This document shows, piece by piece, positions 25,131 to 32,160 of a stretch of DNA of 43,632 nt (positions are counted from its first letter, which is position 1; each line of letters starts with the position of its first letter). The notes under the pieces were generated by a model, which ran no database searches, was not told where the DNA came from, and saw only the letters and a list, made by a program, of their open reading frames with translations. The stretch covers positions 422,394 to 466,025 of the forward strand of contig OY282360.1 in assembly GCA_958295675.1 (NCBI GenBank), written 5' to 3'. The translations under genes and the position numbers were made by a program. Source of the stretch: Minisyncoccota bacterium. GTDB taxonomy: Bacteria; Patescibacteriota; Minisyncoccia; Phycocordibacterales; JABAAK01.

Positions 25131-25858
25131 AACATTGCTCTTCGTTCCTGTTTTGTCAGCAGGATATCATCAAATTCTTTTCCCTGTTCTGCCGTGAGAA
25201 GATCCTTGCGCATTAGCTCAAGAATCGCAAGAAATGAAACTATCTTCTCCTGTTTTTTTCGTCCTGACACCACACTACTGAATGAAACTGATATACGGTT
25301 GGTCAGTGTATCAAGAACACGGCTGATAACTGCTTCTATAGAAATAAGCTTGCGCGCTTTTTTCCGTAGAGGAAGCCTGAAAGATGAAAGATCTTTAATA
25401 ACTAAAAGCGCATTTCGATGCACACTTGCCGATGTACATGAGGCATCGGGAGCAAAAATAATCTCTTGTTCATGTCCGGGCGGAGAAATAGGAAATGAAT
25501 ATATATCCCAATGATCAAGTGACGGCACAGCATGTTTCTGGATGTAACTGTACAGGCGCATTCTGTCTTCCAACACAGCAACATCAACTTCTTCTTCCTT
25601 AGTGTATTCTAAAAGCGGTAACAGTGATTTTGATTTTATAAGCACCAAAATAGAGGCGATATGCACAAAACGAGCAATTTCCTCAGCCGGTACTTTTGCC
25701 GCTTGTCGTATATGTGAAATATAATCAGCGGTTATTTTTGCCAGTGAAATAGTATTTATCTGAAGTTTTCGCCGTTCTATCAATTGGTATAACAAATCAA
25801 GCGGACCCTCAAACTGGTCCAGAGAAACAATAAAATTAGTATTGCTCGTGTTATTCAT
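25127..25858 (-). CDS. scpA: Segregation and condensation protein A (kleisin)
   Basis: 243 residues from the ATG at 25858, which overlaps the aspS stop. The longer frame to 25873 is less likely. N-terminus: F-E-G-P-L-D-L-L-Y-Q-L-I, the kleisin hallmark, with I-T-A-D-Y-I. It bridges the SMC heads and recruits ScpB. The trpS-aspS-scpA-scpB order with overlapping ends indicates one operon. Confidence 0.93.
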   Translation of the reverse strand: MNNTSNTNFIVSLDQFEGPLDLLYQLIERRKLQINTISLAKITADYISHIRQAAKVPAEEIARFVHIASILVLIKSKSLLPLLEYTKEEEVDVAVLEDRMRLYSYIQKHAVPSLDHWDIYSFPISPPGHEQEIIFAPDASCTSASVHRNALLVIKDLSSFRLPLRKKARKLISIEAVISRVLDTLTNRISVSFSSVVSGRKKQEKIVSFLAILELMRKDLLTAEQGKEFDDILLTKQERRAML

Positions 25859-27185
25859 ACAGCCGTGTATCAATACGTCCGCGATCGCGCGGAAACAGAG
25901 CGGCCTCTTTCGCGTTCGCCAATCCGAGCATTTTTGCGGTCAAGCGTTCCAATCCGACAGCCATCCCTCCGTGCGGGGGCATGCCGTATTTAAATGCCTG
26001 CAGATAAAAACCGAATGTTTTTTCGGGATCTGTACCGGGAATCTTTTGTCGTATTTTTTCAACCAGCGTTGCATAGTCATGTATCCGCTGTCCGCCGCTG
26101 CTGATTTCCACGCCACAAAAAAGAAGATCAAAACTTTTAGTATAACCGGGATCATTTTCATCCTCGTACGCGTACATTGGCCGCTTTTCAACAGGATAAT
26201 GGGTGATAAAAATAAAATCAGAATTAAACTGTGAAAGAGCGTATTCGCATAACAAACGCTCATGCTCAGGAGTGAGATCCGGTTCTCCCTCGCAAGCAAT
26301 ATCAAACTCCTTCTCAAGTATGCGCTGTGCTTCTGTTAATTTTATAGAAGGAAAATCATGAGCAGGAAGCGCGGGGATCTCTGCATCAAGTACTGCAAAC
26401 TCCCGCTTCACCTCCTGTGCAAGTGTTTCAACAACAGAACGCATACATCCTTCAAGCATACGCATGACATCAGTGTGATCCGAGATATATCCCATTTCAA
26501 AATCTAAACTCGTATATTCATTGGTGTGCCTGGAGGTACTATGTTTCTCCGCCCGAAAAACTTCCCCGACACAAAATACCCGCTCAAAAACACCTGTCAT
26601 AATCTGCTTATACAACTGCGGACTGGTCGCCAGCGACACCTTTTTATCAAAATAATTAACAGAAAAAACTTCGGCTCCTCCTTCCGCATCACCACCGACA
26701 ATACATGGCGCCTGAAACTCAATAAAATCATGTGTAACGAGATATTCCCTGAACGCGCGGACAATACAGGCCTGCGTACGGAATACAGCACTATCTTCGT
26801 CGCGTCGCAATGTGATAGGACGATAATCAAACTTGGTATCTACATTTACAGCACTTTGTATATCAAACGGCAATTCATCAGCATGGGATAAAACAGTCAA
26901 TGTTTCAATAACAAATTCAATATCTCCGTTATCGCCTTCGGTTCTATTTTTCTCCGGACGCTCCTGTACCGTACCAACTAACGAAAGCACACTTTCCGGT
27001 GAAACTCTCTTCGCTTCCGTGAACAAGGTATGCGAATCAGACATAAAACACTGAACACTGCCGGAACGGTCAACAAGGTCAATGAACAACATTTTGCCAT
27101 GGTCACGCAATGAAGCAACTTTCCCGGAAACAGAAACTGACGAACCTGCATGACTGTGCAAATTTGCTATGAGAGTTCTCTCCAT
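25851..27185 (-). CDS. aspS: Aspartyl-tRNA synthetase, archaeal/eukaryotic type
   Basis: 444 residues from the ATG at 27185. A GTG at 27212 overlaps the trpS stop and would add nine residues. Alignment of the OB-fold start favours the ATG; neither has a clear Shine-Dalgarno. Class IIb: N-terminal OB-fold (V-S-V-S-G-K-V, then F-I-D-L-V-D-R-S-G), motif 2 F-R-A-E-K-H-S-T-S-R-H-T-N-E-Y, motif 3 G-M-A-V-G-L-E-R-L. It lacks the large GAD insertion of bacterial AspRS. This archaeal-like form is often non-discriminating and can also charge tRNA-Asn (family knowledge, not shown here). Confidence 0.9.
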   Translation of the reverse strand: MERTLIANLHSHAGSSVSVSGKVASLRDHGKMLFIDLVDRSGSVQCFMSDSHTLFTEAKRVSPESVLSLVGTVQERPEKNRTEGDNGDIEFVIETLTVLSHADELPFDIQSAVNVDTKFDYRPITLRRDEDSAVFRTQACIVRAFREYLVTHDFIEFQAPCIVGGDAEGGAEVFSVNYFDKKVSLATSPQLYKQIMTGVFERVFCVGEVFRAEKHSTSRHTNEYTSLDFEMGYISDHTDVMRMLEGCMRSVVETLAQEVKREFAVLDAEIPALPAHDFPSIKLTEAQRILEKEFDIACEGEPDLTPEHERLLCEYALSQFNSDFIFITHYPVEKRPMYAYEDENDPGYTKSFDLLFCGVEISSGGQRIHDYATLVEKIRQKIPGTDPEKTFGFYLQAFKYGMPPHGGMAVGLERLTAKMLGLANAKEAALFPRDRGRIDTRLYE

Positions 27186-27208
27186 ACCGTCATAGTGTAG
27201 CACAGCAC

Positions 27209-28228
27209 TCACCTAAACCATTTTTGCTTATGCGGAATACCGAGCCCGAGCATGCGACGCACTTCATTAAGACGATCAGTAAATAATGTATCCATTTTCT
27301 TCCGATGCTGTCCGAGTAAGCGATCAATATAGCTGCTATTATTCTCTAATTTGGCATATGTTTCCCGCGCATCTTTGAAATAATCAAGATAAGCATCAAC
27401 AAGCATTTCTTTCAATTCCTTGTAGGATATCTTTCCATGAAGACATTTATTCGCCACATCCCCGTATTTTTCTCGTGACAAAAGCAATTCAAGGTATGAA
27501 CAAATGGTGCAATTGTCCGGTCGTATTGGTTGACCTGCAGGAGTAGAATCGGTCGTGATGCCCATAATGCGTTTCCGTATCTCCGTCTCGTCGGCAAATA
27601 TCGGCAGAACATTATCATATGATTTACTCATTTTCCTGCCATCAATACCGGGCACAACAGCGGTCTCTTTTACAACCTGTTCCTGTGGTTCAGAAAAATA
27701 TCGTGTTTCAGTAAGCATATTAAACTTACGCGCAATTTCCCGCGCCATCTCCACATGCTGAACTTGATCCTTGCCTACCGGCACCGTATTAGCACCAAGC
27801 AATAAAATATCCGCTGCCATAAGCACTGGATACAAAAAAACGCCGAGACCGGGTTCTTTCTCCTGCTGCAACGCATCCTTATACGCATGTCCGATAGTAA
27901 GGAATTGGTGTTTCAGGAGACAACTGAAAATCCAAGTCAATTCAGTAATTTGCGGAAATTCCGACTGTCGATATATAACTGTTTTTTTCGGATCAACACC
28001 TAACGCCACATATGCGCGGATAACATCGTGTGAATACTTTTCAAAAAGATTGCTATCATGCCGGCTATCCGCATCGCTGCAACCGGTAAGTGCATGTAAA
28101 TCAGCAAGAAAAACAAACATTTCTCCGGAATCCTGTAGATCAACTATCTGACGAATAGTGCCGAAATAATTGCCGAGATGTATACTTCCGGTCGGTTTAA
28201 TACCTGTAATAATCTTTCTGTTTGCCAT
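27209..28228 (-). CDS. trpS: Tryptophanyl-tRNA synthetase
   Basis: 339 residues, the usual bacterial length. Class I motifs: G-S-I-H-L-G-N (HIGH equivalent) close to the N-terminus and G-R-K-M-S-K-S-Y-D-N. Also V-G-K-D-Q-V-Q-H. It heads the trpS-aspS-scpA-scpB operon. TATACT at 28236-28241 is 7 nt before the ATG. Confidence 0.96.
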   Translation of the reverse strand: MANRKIITGIKPTGSIHLGNYFGTIRQIVDLQDSGEMFVFLADLHALTGCSDADSRHDSNLFEKYSHDVIRAYVALGVDPKKTVIYRQSEFPQITELTWIFSCLLKHQFLTIGHAYKDALQQEKEPGLGVFLYPVLMAADILLLGANTVPVGKDQVQHVEMAREIARKFNMLTETRYFSEPQEQVVKETAVVPGIDGRKMSKSYDNVLPIFADETEIRKRIMGITTDSTPAGQPIRPDNCTICSYLELLLSREKYGDVANKCLHGKISYKELKEMLVDAYLDYFKDARETYAKLENNSSYIDRLLGQHRKKMDTLFTDRLNEVRRMLGLGIPHKQKWFR

Positions 28229-28235
28229 ATATGAT

Positions 28236-28241
28236 AGTATA
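28236..28241 (-). promoter_or_regulatory. -10 box of the trpS operon
   Basis: TATACT on the minus strand, 7 nt before the trpS ATG; no good -35 is visible. Confidence 0.5.
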
Positions 28242-28285
28242 TCGTACTTTCCTATTAACTTTTATTAAGAATCAGTCCTCAATTC

Positions 28286-28319
28286 ATTCCACCAGTGGAA
28301 ACACTGGTGGGATTTTTTT
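28286..28319 (+). terminator. Orphan repeat-family terminator hairpin T4
   Basis: Plus strand: ATTCCACCAGTG, GAAA loop, CACTGGTGGGAT, then seven T. No plus-strand gene precedes it, because trpS starts on the minus strand 58 nt away. It looks like the end of a lost LRV cassette. Confidence 0.85.
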
Positions 28320-28545
28320 ATATATTTAGGGTGTATACTCTGACTTGCTATTTTAAGGGTTTACGATTTATCGGTAAGTTATCAACATCGTTGCTATTGT
28401 GCGAGGTATACTGTGATTAAGAATAATAAGTATTATGCCAATAAACTTCACTGAAAGCACTCTGTTTACCAGCGATAACCTACCGATGTGGTATGTCAAG
28501 GGATACACCCCATATTTTTAAGGTTTATTTTTTTAGAAAACATGA
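28320..28545. other. Intergenic stretch between orphan hairpin T4 and the first plus-strand LRV promoter
   Basis: The gap between trpS and the LRV gene at 28619 is about 390 nt. This part contains TATACT hexamers at 28407-28412 and near 28337, and a 28-codon frame at 28435-28521. No RNA gene seen. Confidence 0.4.
28435..28521 (+). pseudogene. Possible N-terminal remnant of a DNA methyltransferase
   Basis: A 28-codon ATG frame whose L-F-T-S-D-N-L-P segment resembles the start of adenine/cytosine DNA methyltransferases (L-F-x-G-D-N-L-x-x-L, ahead of the D-P-P-F motif). The catalytic motif is absent: the frame ends soon after. The match is short and could be chance. Confidence 0.2.
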
Positions 28546-28551
28546 TATACT
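28546..28551 (+). promoter_or_regulatory. Extended -10 of LRV gene a
   Basis: TATACT preceded by TG at the extended -10 position (28543-28544). The same block, with TATGCT, precedes LRV gene b at 29111-29116. Confidence 0.6.
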
Positions 28552-28560
28552 GTATTAGGC

Positions 28561-28582
28561 GATGGAAGATTTCTCTTTCATC
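28561..28582 (+). other. 5'-leader hairpin of LRV gene a
   Basis: Inverted repeat GATGGAAGA / TCTTTCATC (nine pairs, one G-U) with loop TTTC, a few nt from the predicted transcript start. It is exactly repeated at 29126-29147. A 5' stem of this kind could stabilise the mRNA. Confidence 0.6.
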
Positions 28583-28618
28583 CGGGTCAACGTCAACTGA
28601 AGCAAAGGAGGGCTATAC

Positions 28619-29002
28619 ATGGGTAAAACGGCAGATTTGGGAGTACGGTTAGAAACTGCCAAGGACCGTCGCACATCAACCGAAGAACTCACGCGACTCG
28701 CTAGGGATGTAGATTGGCGGGTGCGAGGGGAGGTTGCCCAACGCGGGGAAACATCAAAAAAGACTCTCATCAATCTTGCGGAAGATCCAATTTGGATAGT
28801 GCGGTACCATGTTGCCCTCAATGACAACACACCGTCAGAAACGCGTACACAACTTGCTCAAGATGAAGACTGGCAGGTGCGGCAAGCGGTTGCTCGTCAT
28901 GGCAGCACACCTCCGGAAACGCTTGTGCGACTAACACAGGATGTGGATCAGCGGGTTCGAGCGGCAGCGATTGCTAACAACAACACGCCGCTTTCTCACT
29001 AA
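28619..29002 (+). CDS. LRV-repeat protein a, 127 residues
   Basis: Start chosen by AAAGGAGGG at 28604-28612, ideally spaced from the ATG. No signal peptide, so cytoplasmic. About five LRV units of ~24 residues (T-S-x-E-x-L-x-x-L-A-x-D-x-x-W-x-V-R), ending in A-A-A-I-A-N-N-N-T-P. That C-terminus is also in LRV b and in the read-through part of the interrupted copy at 20067. It belongs to a tandem pair with gene b: same promoter block, same leader hairpin, same M-G-K-T opening. Function unknown; LRV arrays usually mediate protein contacts. Confidence 0.8.
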   Translation: MGKTADLGVRLETAKDRRTSTEELTRLARDVDWRVRGEVAQRGETSKKTLINLAEDPIWIVRYHVALNDNTPSETRTQLAQDEDWQVRQAVARHGSTPPETLVRLTQDVDQRVRAAAIANNNTPLSH

Positions 29003-29029
29003 AGTAAATCTGTTGGCACACTCTCACTT

Positions 29030-29064
29030 ATCCCACCAATGGAAACACTGGTGGGATATTTTTT
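29030..29064 (+). terminator. Repeat-family terminator hairpin T5
   Basis: ATCCCACCAATG, GAAA loop, CACTGGTGGGAT, then a T-rich tract; one A-C mismatch in the stem. It ends LRV gene a. Confidence 0.9.
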
Positions 29065-29110
29065 GTATATTTTGTATATATTTCTAAGGTCTATTTTTTA
29101 GAAAACATGA

Positions 29111-29116
29111 TATGCT
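29111..29116 (+). promoter_or_regulatory. Extended -10 of LRV gene b
   Basis: TATGCT with TG at 29108-29109, in a block nearly identical to that before LRV gene a. Confidence 0.5.
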
Positions 29117-29125
29117 GTATTAGGC

Positions 29126-29147
29126 GATGGAAGATTTCTCTTTCATC
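29126..29147 (+). other. 5'-leader hairpin of LRV gene b
   Basis: Same 9-bp stem and TTTC loop as at 28561-28582, without base changes. Confidence 0.6.
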
Positions 29148-29177
29148 TGGGTCAACTGAACCAAAGGAGGGCTATAC

Positions 29178-29483
29178 ATGGGTAAAACAGTGAGTTTGAA
29201 AGCACGATTGAGAGCCGCCAGAGACCGTGACACAGCGCCGGAAATCCTTGCAAAATTGGCGACAGATGTGAATTGGCGGGTGCGATTAGCAGTTGCTTCT
29301 AATGGCAATACACGATTTAAAGTCCTCACCAAACTGGCAGAGGATGCGGATTGGTTAGTGCGACAGTCAGTTGCTTACAATAACCGAACACCACTGAAGA
29401 TGCGTGTACGGCTGATGGAGGATACGAATTGGTGGGTGCGAGCGGCGGCGATTGCTAACAACAACACGCCGCGCTTTCGCTAG
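29178..29483 (+). CDS. LRV-repeat protein b, 101 residues
   Basis: Opens M-G-K-T like gene a, with the Shine-Dalgarno AAAGGAGGG at 29163-29171. About four LRV units. The end A-A-A-I-A-N-N-N-T-P is shared with gene a. It has one repeat fewer than gene a, consistent with gain or loss of a whole ~72-bp unit after duplication. No signal peptide. Its 3' region carries an additional small hairpin (29499-29523) before terminator T6. Confidence 0.78.
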   Translation: MGKTVSLKARLRAARDRDTAPEILAKLATDVNWRVRLAVASNGNTRFKVLTKLAEDADWLVRQSVAYNNRTPLKMRVRLMEDTNWWVRAAAIANNNTPRFR

Positions 29484-29533
29484 AATAGGTCTGCTGGTAC
29501 ACTCTTTTTCGTTGTGAGAGTGTTCCTCAACTC

Positions 29534-29566
29534 ATTCCACCAGCGTTTCCACTGGTGGGATTTTTT
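29534..29566 (+). terminator. Repeat-family terminator hairpin T6, loop inverted
   Basis: Plus strand: ATTCCACCAGCG, loop TTTC, CACTGGTGGGAT, then six T. The other six family members read GAAA in the transcribed strand, so the loop and inner stem are flipped here. Confidence 0.88.
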
Positions 29567-29625
29567 ATATACACTAACTAAATTACAAAAAACTTTAAAA
29601 AATATTTAAGGAATAAGTCAAGTGA

Positions 29626-29654
29626 TTGACATATTATACTAATACATATATATT
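29626..29654 (+). promoter_or_regulatory. Promoter of secreted LRV gene c
   Basis: TTGACA (29626-29631), 17-bp spacer, TATATT (29649-29654): consensus -35 and near-consensus -10. The spacer and the following ATATCAGATGGCA match the minus-strand LRV promoters at 20266 and 21222. Confidence 0.75.
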
Positions 29655-29714
29655 ATATATCAGATGGCACATTGCCTTTCCCCCTTTCACACAGAGATCG
29701 AAGGAGATTCTCAC

Positions 29715-30413
29715 ATGAAACTATGCACACTTTTGAGTGCGTTTGTATGCACCCTGTTTCTGAGCGTTTCGGCACATGCCGAACAGAGGATCAATCACAA
29801 CACACCACCAGAAGTTCTCGCCGTCATGGCAGAGGATACAAATGTGCGTGTTCGGCGAGAGGTCGCTCGCAATGACAACACACCGCCGGCATCGCTCGCC
29901 GTCCTGGCAAAGGATGCGGATGTGGGTGTCCGGCAATGGATTGCTGGCAACGACAACACACCGCCGGCATCGCTCGCCGTCCTGGCAGAAGATACAGGTG
30001 TGTATGTTCGGCGAGGGGCTGCTGGCAACGACAACACACCACCGGACATTCTCACCAAACTGGCGAAAGATGAAAATGTACATGTTCGGGCAGCACTTGC
30101 TTCCAACGGCAGCACACCGCCGGCATCGCTCGCCGTTCTGGCGACGGATGTGGATGTGTATGTTCGACGATTGGTTGCTGGCAATGACAACACACCGCCG
30201 GCATCCCTCGCCGTTCTGGCGACGGATGCGGATGCGTCTGTTCGGCGTACGGCTGCTCGGCATCCCAACACGCCGCCGGCAACGCTCGCCATCCTAGCGA
30301 CGGATGCAAATATGCGTGTTCGGCGAGAGGTCGCTCGCAATGACAACACACCGCCGGCATCCCTCGCCGTCATGGCAGAGGATGTAAATGTACAAGCGAT
30401 TCTTGTGGAATAA
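29715..30413 (+). CDS. Secreted LRV-repeat protein c, 232 residues
   Basis: The start at 29715 follows AAGGAGA (29701-29706), better than the in-frame upstream codon at 29664. There is a clear Sec signal peptide: M-K-L-C, hydrophobic core to ~17, then S-A-H-A with predicted cleavage before E-Q. The mature protein is about eight LRV units of 24 residues (N-D-N-T-P-P-A-S-L-A-V-L-A-x-D-A-x-V-x-V-R-R). Several are almost identical in DNA (72-bp units), so the array is young or homogenised. The predicted exported location sets it apart from LRV a and b. Surface or periplasmic binding is plausible, partner unknown. Confidence 0.85.
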   Translation: MKLCTLLSAFVCTLFLSVSAHAEQRINHNTPPEVLAVMAEDTNVRVRREVARNDNTPPASLAVLAKDADVGVRQWIAGNDNTPPASLAVLAEDTGVYVRRGAAGNDNTPPDILTKLAKDENVHVRAALASNGSTPPASLAVLATDVDVYVRRLVAGNDNTPPASLAVLATDADASVRRTAARHPNTPPATLAILATDANMRVRREVARNDNTPPASLAVMAEDVNVQAILVE

Positions 30414-30453
30414 CTACTCATCCATTCGCTCAAGAGGAATTATTCCTCAACTC

Positions 30454-30488
30454 ATCCCACCAGTGGAAACGCTGGTGGGATATTTTTT
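30454..30488 (+). terminator. Repeat-family terminator hairpin T7
   Basis: ATCCCACCAGTG, GAAA loop, CGCTGGTGGGAT, then T-rich tract. It ends LRV gene c and separates it from the convergent right GTPE gene, mirroring T1. Confidence 0.9.
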
Positions 30489-30551
30489 ATTCTTTTTGTT
30501 TTTAGCTTGATATATCAAACTATTATACTCCTATACTTTTTTAGAAAAATA

Positions 30552-31715
30552 CTATTGTTCATAGCCATACCGACAGACAAGTGTATTTACAATCACACTA
30601 TTGGTTGCATAACTGAACGGCAATACAGCATCGGATAGGTATTTTTTTCTGAATGCCTCAGCTTCACCAGTATGTACACCGGCAAGACTGTAGGCAATCT
30701 CTCTTATATTAAGACCATTTTCCATTAACTCCTTCCGCAATGCCATCGACTCCAGTGTACCGACACCTGCGAGAGACATAGCAACGCAATACAGTTTTGA
30801 TGTTTCAGGTGAAAGGATACCTATCGAAAAAGAGCGGGAAGTAGTATATCCCAAATCAAAACTATCTTCCAATATCTCCTTCCGCATCGTCATTGCTTCA
30901 GATGTTTTAATGCCAACAAGACTGGTCACTATAATCACAGGATGAACTTTATTTTGTCTAAATATCTTCTTTCGCATCGCCATCGATTCTGATGTCTCAA
31001 CACCAGGAAGACCAATATCAATTCGTCCAGTGGAATCATTTTCTAATAATTTCTCCCACATCACCATCGCCTCAGGAGTATCAACGCCACTGAGACCATC
31101 AGCAATATCTCGTAAATCAATATTTTCTTTAAACAACTTATTCCGCATCGCCATTGACTCTGGTGTACCGACACCTACGAGACTTTGAGCAATCGCACCA
31201 GAATCAACAACACCCCGTTCCAGCAAATCTGCCCGCATTGCCATTGACTCTGGTGTACCGACACCTGCGAGACTTCGAGCAATCGCACCAGAATCAACAA
31301 CACCCCGTTCCAGCAAATCTGCCCGCATTGCCATTGACTCTGGTGTACCGACACCTGCGAGACTTCGAGCAATCGCACCAGAATCAACAACATCCTGTTC
31401 AAGCAAATCTTTCCGCATTCTCATCGATTCGGGTGTGCCAATGCCGACAAGGGCGTCGACAATATATTCAGGGTCAGTTTTTTTGCGTTCCCATAATCCT
31501 TTCAGCACACGAGTGACATGAAACGCGGGAAGTTTGTTAATCTTTTCAATCGTGGCTAGAATTTCCTTCTTTTTTGTGTCAAATCTCTCTTTCGCTATTT
31601 CTGCTTCTGTTGAATGTATACCGTGGTGGAAAAGATTTGTTATGTACTGCTCTTTCAGTGTTCCGAGTATGCTGTACTGTTTCTGGAAATCTGTGCAGTG
31701 TTCTGCCATGTTCAT
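30552..31715 (-). CDS. GTPE-repeat protein, right copy
   Basis: 387 residues from the ATG at 31715. The choice over 31721 rests on TATAGT at 31724-31729, 8 nt upstream, exactly as in the left paralogue. Same N-terminal helical domain (L-P-A-F-H-V-T-R-V-L-K-G-L-W-E-R) and C-terminus (C-R-Y-G-Y-E-Q). About nine repeats of ~30 residues, core S-L-A-G-V-G-T-P-E-S-M-A-M-R-x-D-L-L-E. Two 90-bp units (around 31241-31420) are identical over most of their length, showing recent unit duplication. No signal peptide. Family unassigned. Confidence 0.8.
   Translation of the reverse strand: MNMAEHCTDFQKQYSILGTLKEQYITNLFHHGIHSTEAEIAKERFDTKKKEILATIEKINKLPAFHVTRVLKGLWERKKTDPEYIVDALVGIGTPESMRMRKDLLEQDVVDSGAIARSLAGVGTPESMAMRADLLERGVVDSGAIARSLAGVGTPESMAMRADLLERGVVDSGAIAQSLVGVGTPESMAMRNKLFKENIDLRDIADGLSGVDTPEAMVMWEKLLENDSTGRIDIGLPGVETSESMAMRKKIFRQNKVHPVIIVTSLVGIKTSEAMTMRKEILEDSFDLGYTTSRSFSIGILSPETSKLYCVAMSLAGVGTLESMALRKELMENGLNIREIAYSLAGVHTGEAEAFRKKYLSDAVLPFSYATNSVIVNTLVCRYGYEQ
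31241..31420 (-). repeat. 90-bp tandem repeats inside the right GTPE gene
   Basis: Consecutive units with a period of 90 bp (30 codons); the segment starting at 31241 recurs at 31331 with essentially no change. Confidence 0.8.
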
Positions 31716-31723
31716 ACACATGC

Positions 31724-31729
31724 ACTATA
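31724..31729 (-). promoter_or_regulatory. -10 box of the right GTPE gene
   Basis: TATAGT, 8 nt before the ATG at 31715, same as in the left copy. Confidence 0.6.
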
Positions 31730-31745
31730 CCACACTCATCATGTA

Positions 31746-32156
31746 CTACCGTTTACTCCACTGCGGAGCGCGGCGCGCTTTACGCAGTCCAAACTTCTTT
31801 CTTTCTTTCTTTCTAGGATCTCTGGTCAGAAAACCAAGAACTTTAAATCGTTTTCGATCTTCCGGATTATGTGCGACAAATGCACGGGTAAGCCCGTGAC
31901 GGATTGCCTCTGCATGTGACGAAATACCTCCGCCTTTCACAACAATAGTCGCTCCTATATCTTTATACTCCTCATTTTCTTCAAACGGCTGAAGTGCGGT
32001 TTTGAGAAGTTTTTCTGTCGGCAAGTATTCCTCTATGGGCTTTCCGTTCACCTGCACTATCTTATTAATTTTTGAAATACGAACACGAGCGACTGAAGTT
32101 TTTCGTCTGCCTATCGCTTCTATATACCCGCCTCGTTGTATGTGATTCTCTACCAT
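31746..32156 (-). CDS. rpsI: Ribosomal protein S9 (uS9)
   Basis: 136 residues. Family marks: A-I-G-R-R-K-T-S-V-A-R-V near the start, G-G-G-I-S-S-H-A-E-A-I-R-H-G, and the basic C-terminal tail ending in S-K-R that reaches the ribosomal P site. Last gene of the infA-to-rpsI operon; it ends close to the right GTPE gene on the same strand. Confidence 0.97.
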   Translation of the reverse strand: MVENHIQRGGYIEAIGRRKTSVARVRISKINKIVQVNGKPIEEYLPTEKLLKTALQPFEENEEYKDIGATIVVKGGGISSHAEAIRHGLTRAFVAHNPEDRKRFKVLGFLTRDPRKKERKKFGLRKARRAPQWSKR

Positions 32157-32160
32157 AGTA

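Noticed and set aside
29721-30433. Long open frames on the minus strand opposite secreted LRV gene c
   Set aside because: Repeat units are multiples of three, so an open antisense frame stays open in every unit. They lack start signals and family resemblance.
20006-30488. CRISPR array made of the repeated 28-nt hairpins
   Set aside because: Copies are hundreds of bases to kilobases apart, occur on both strands, end transcription units, and no cas gene is present.
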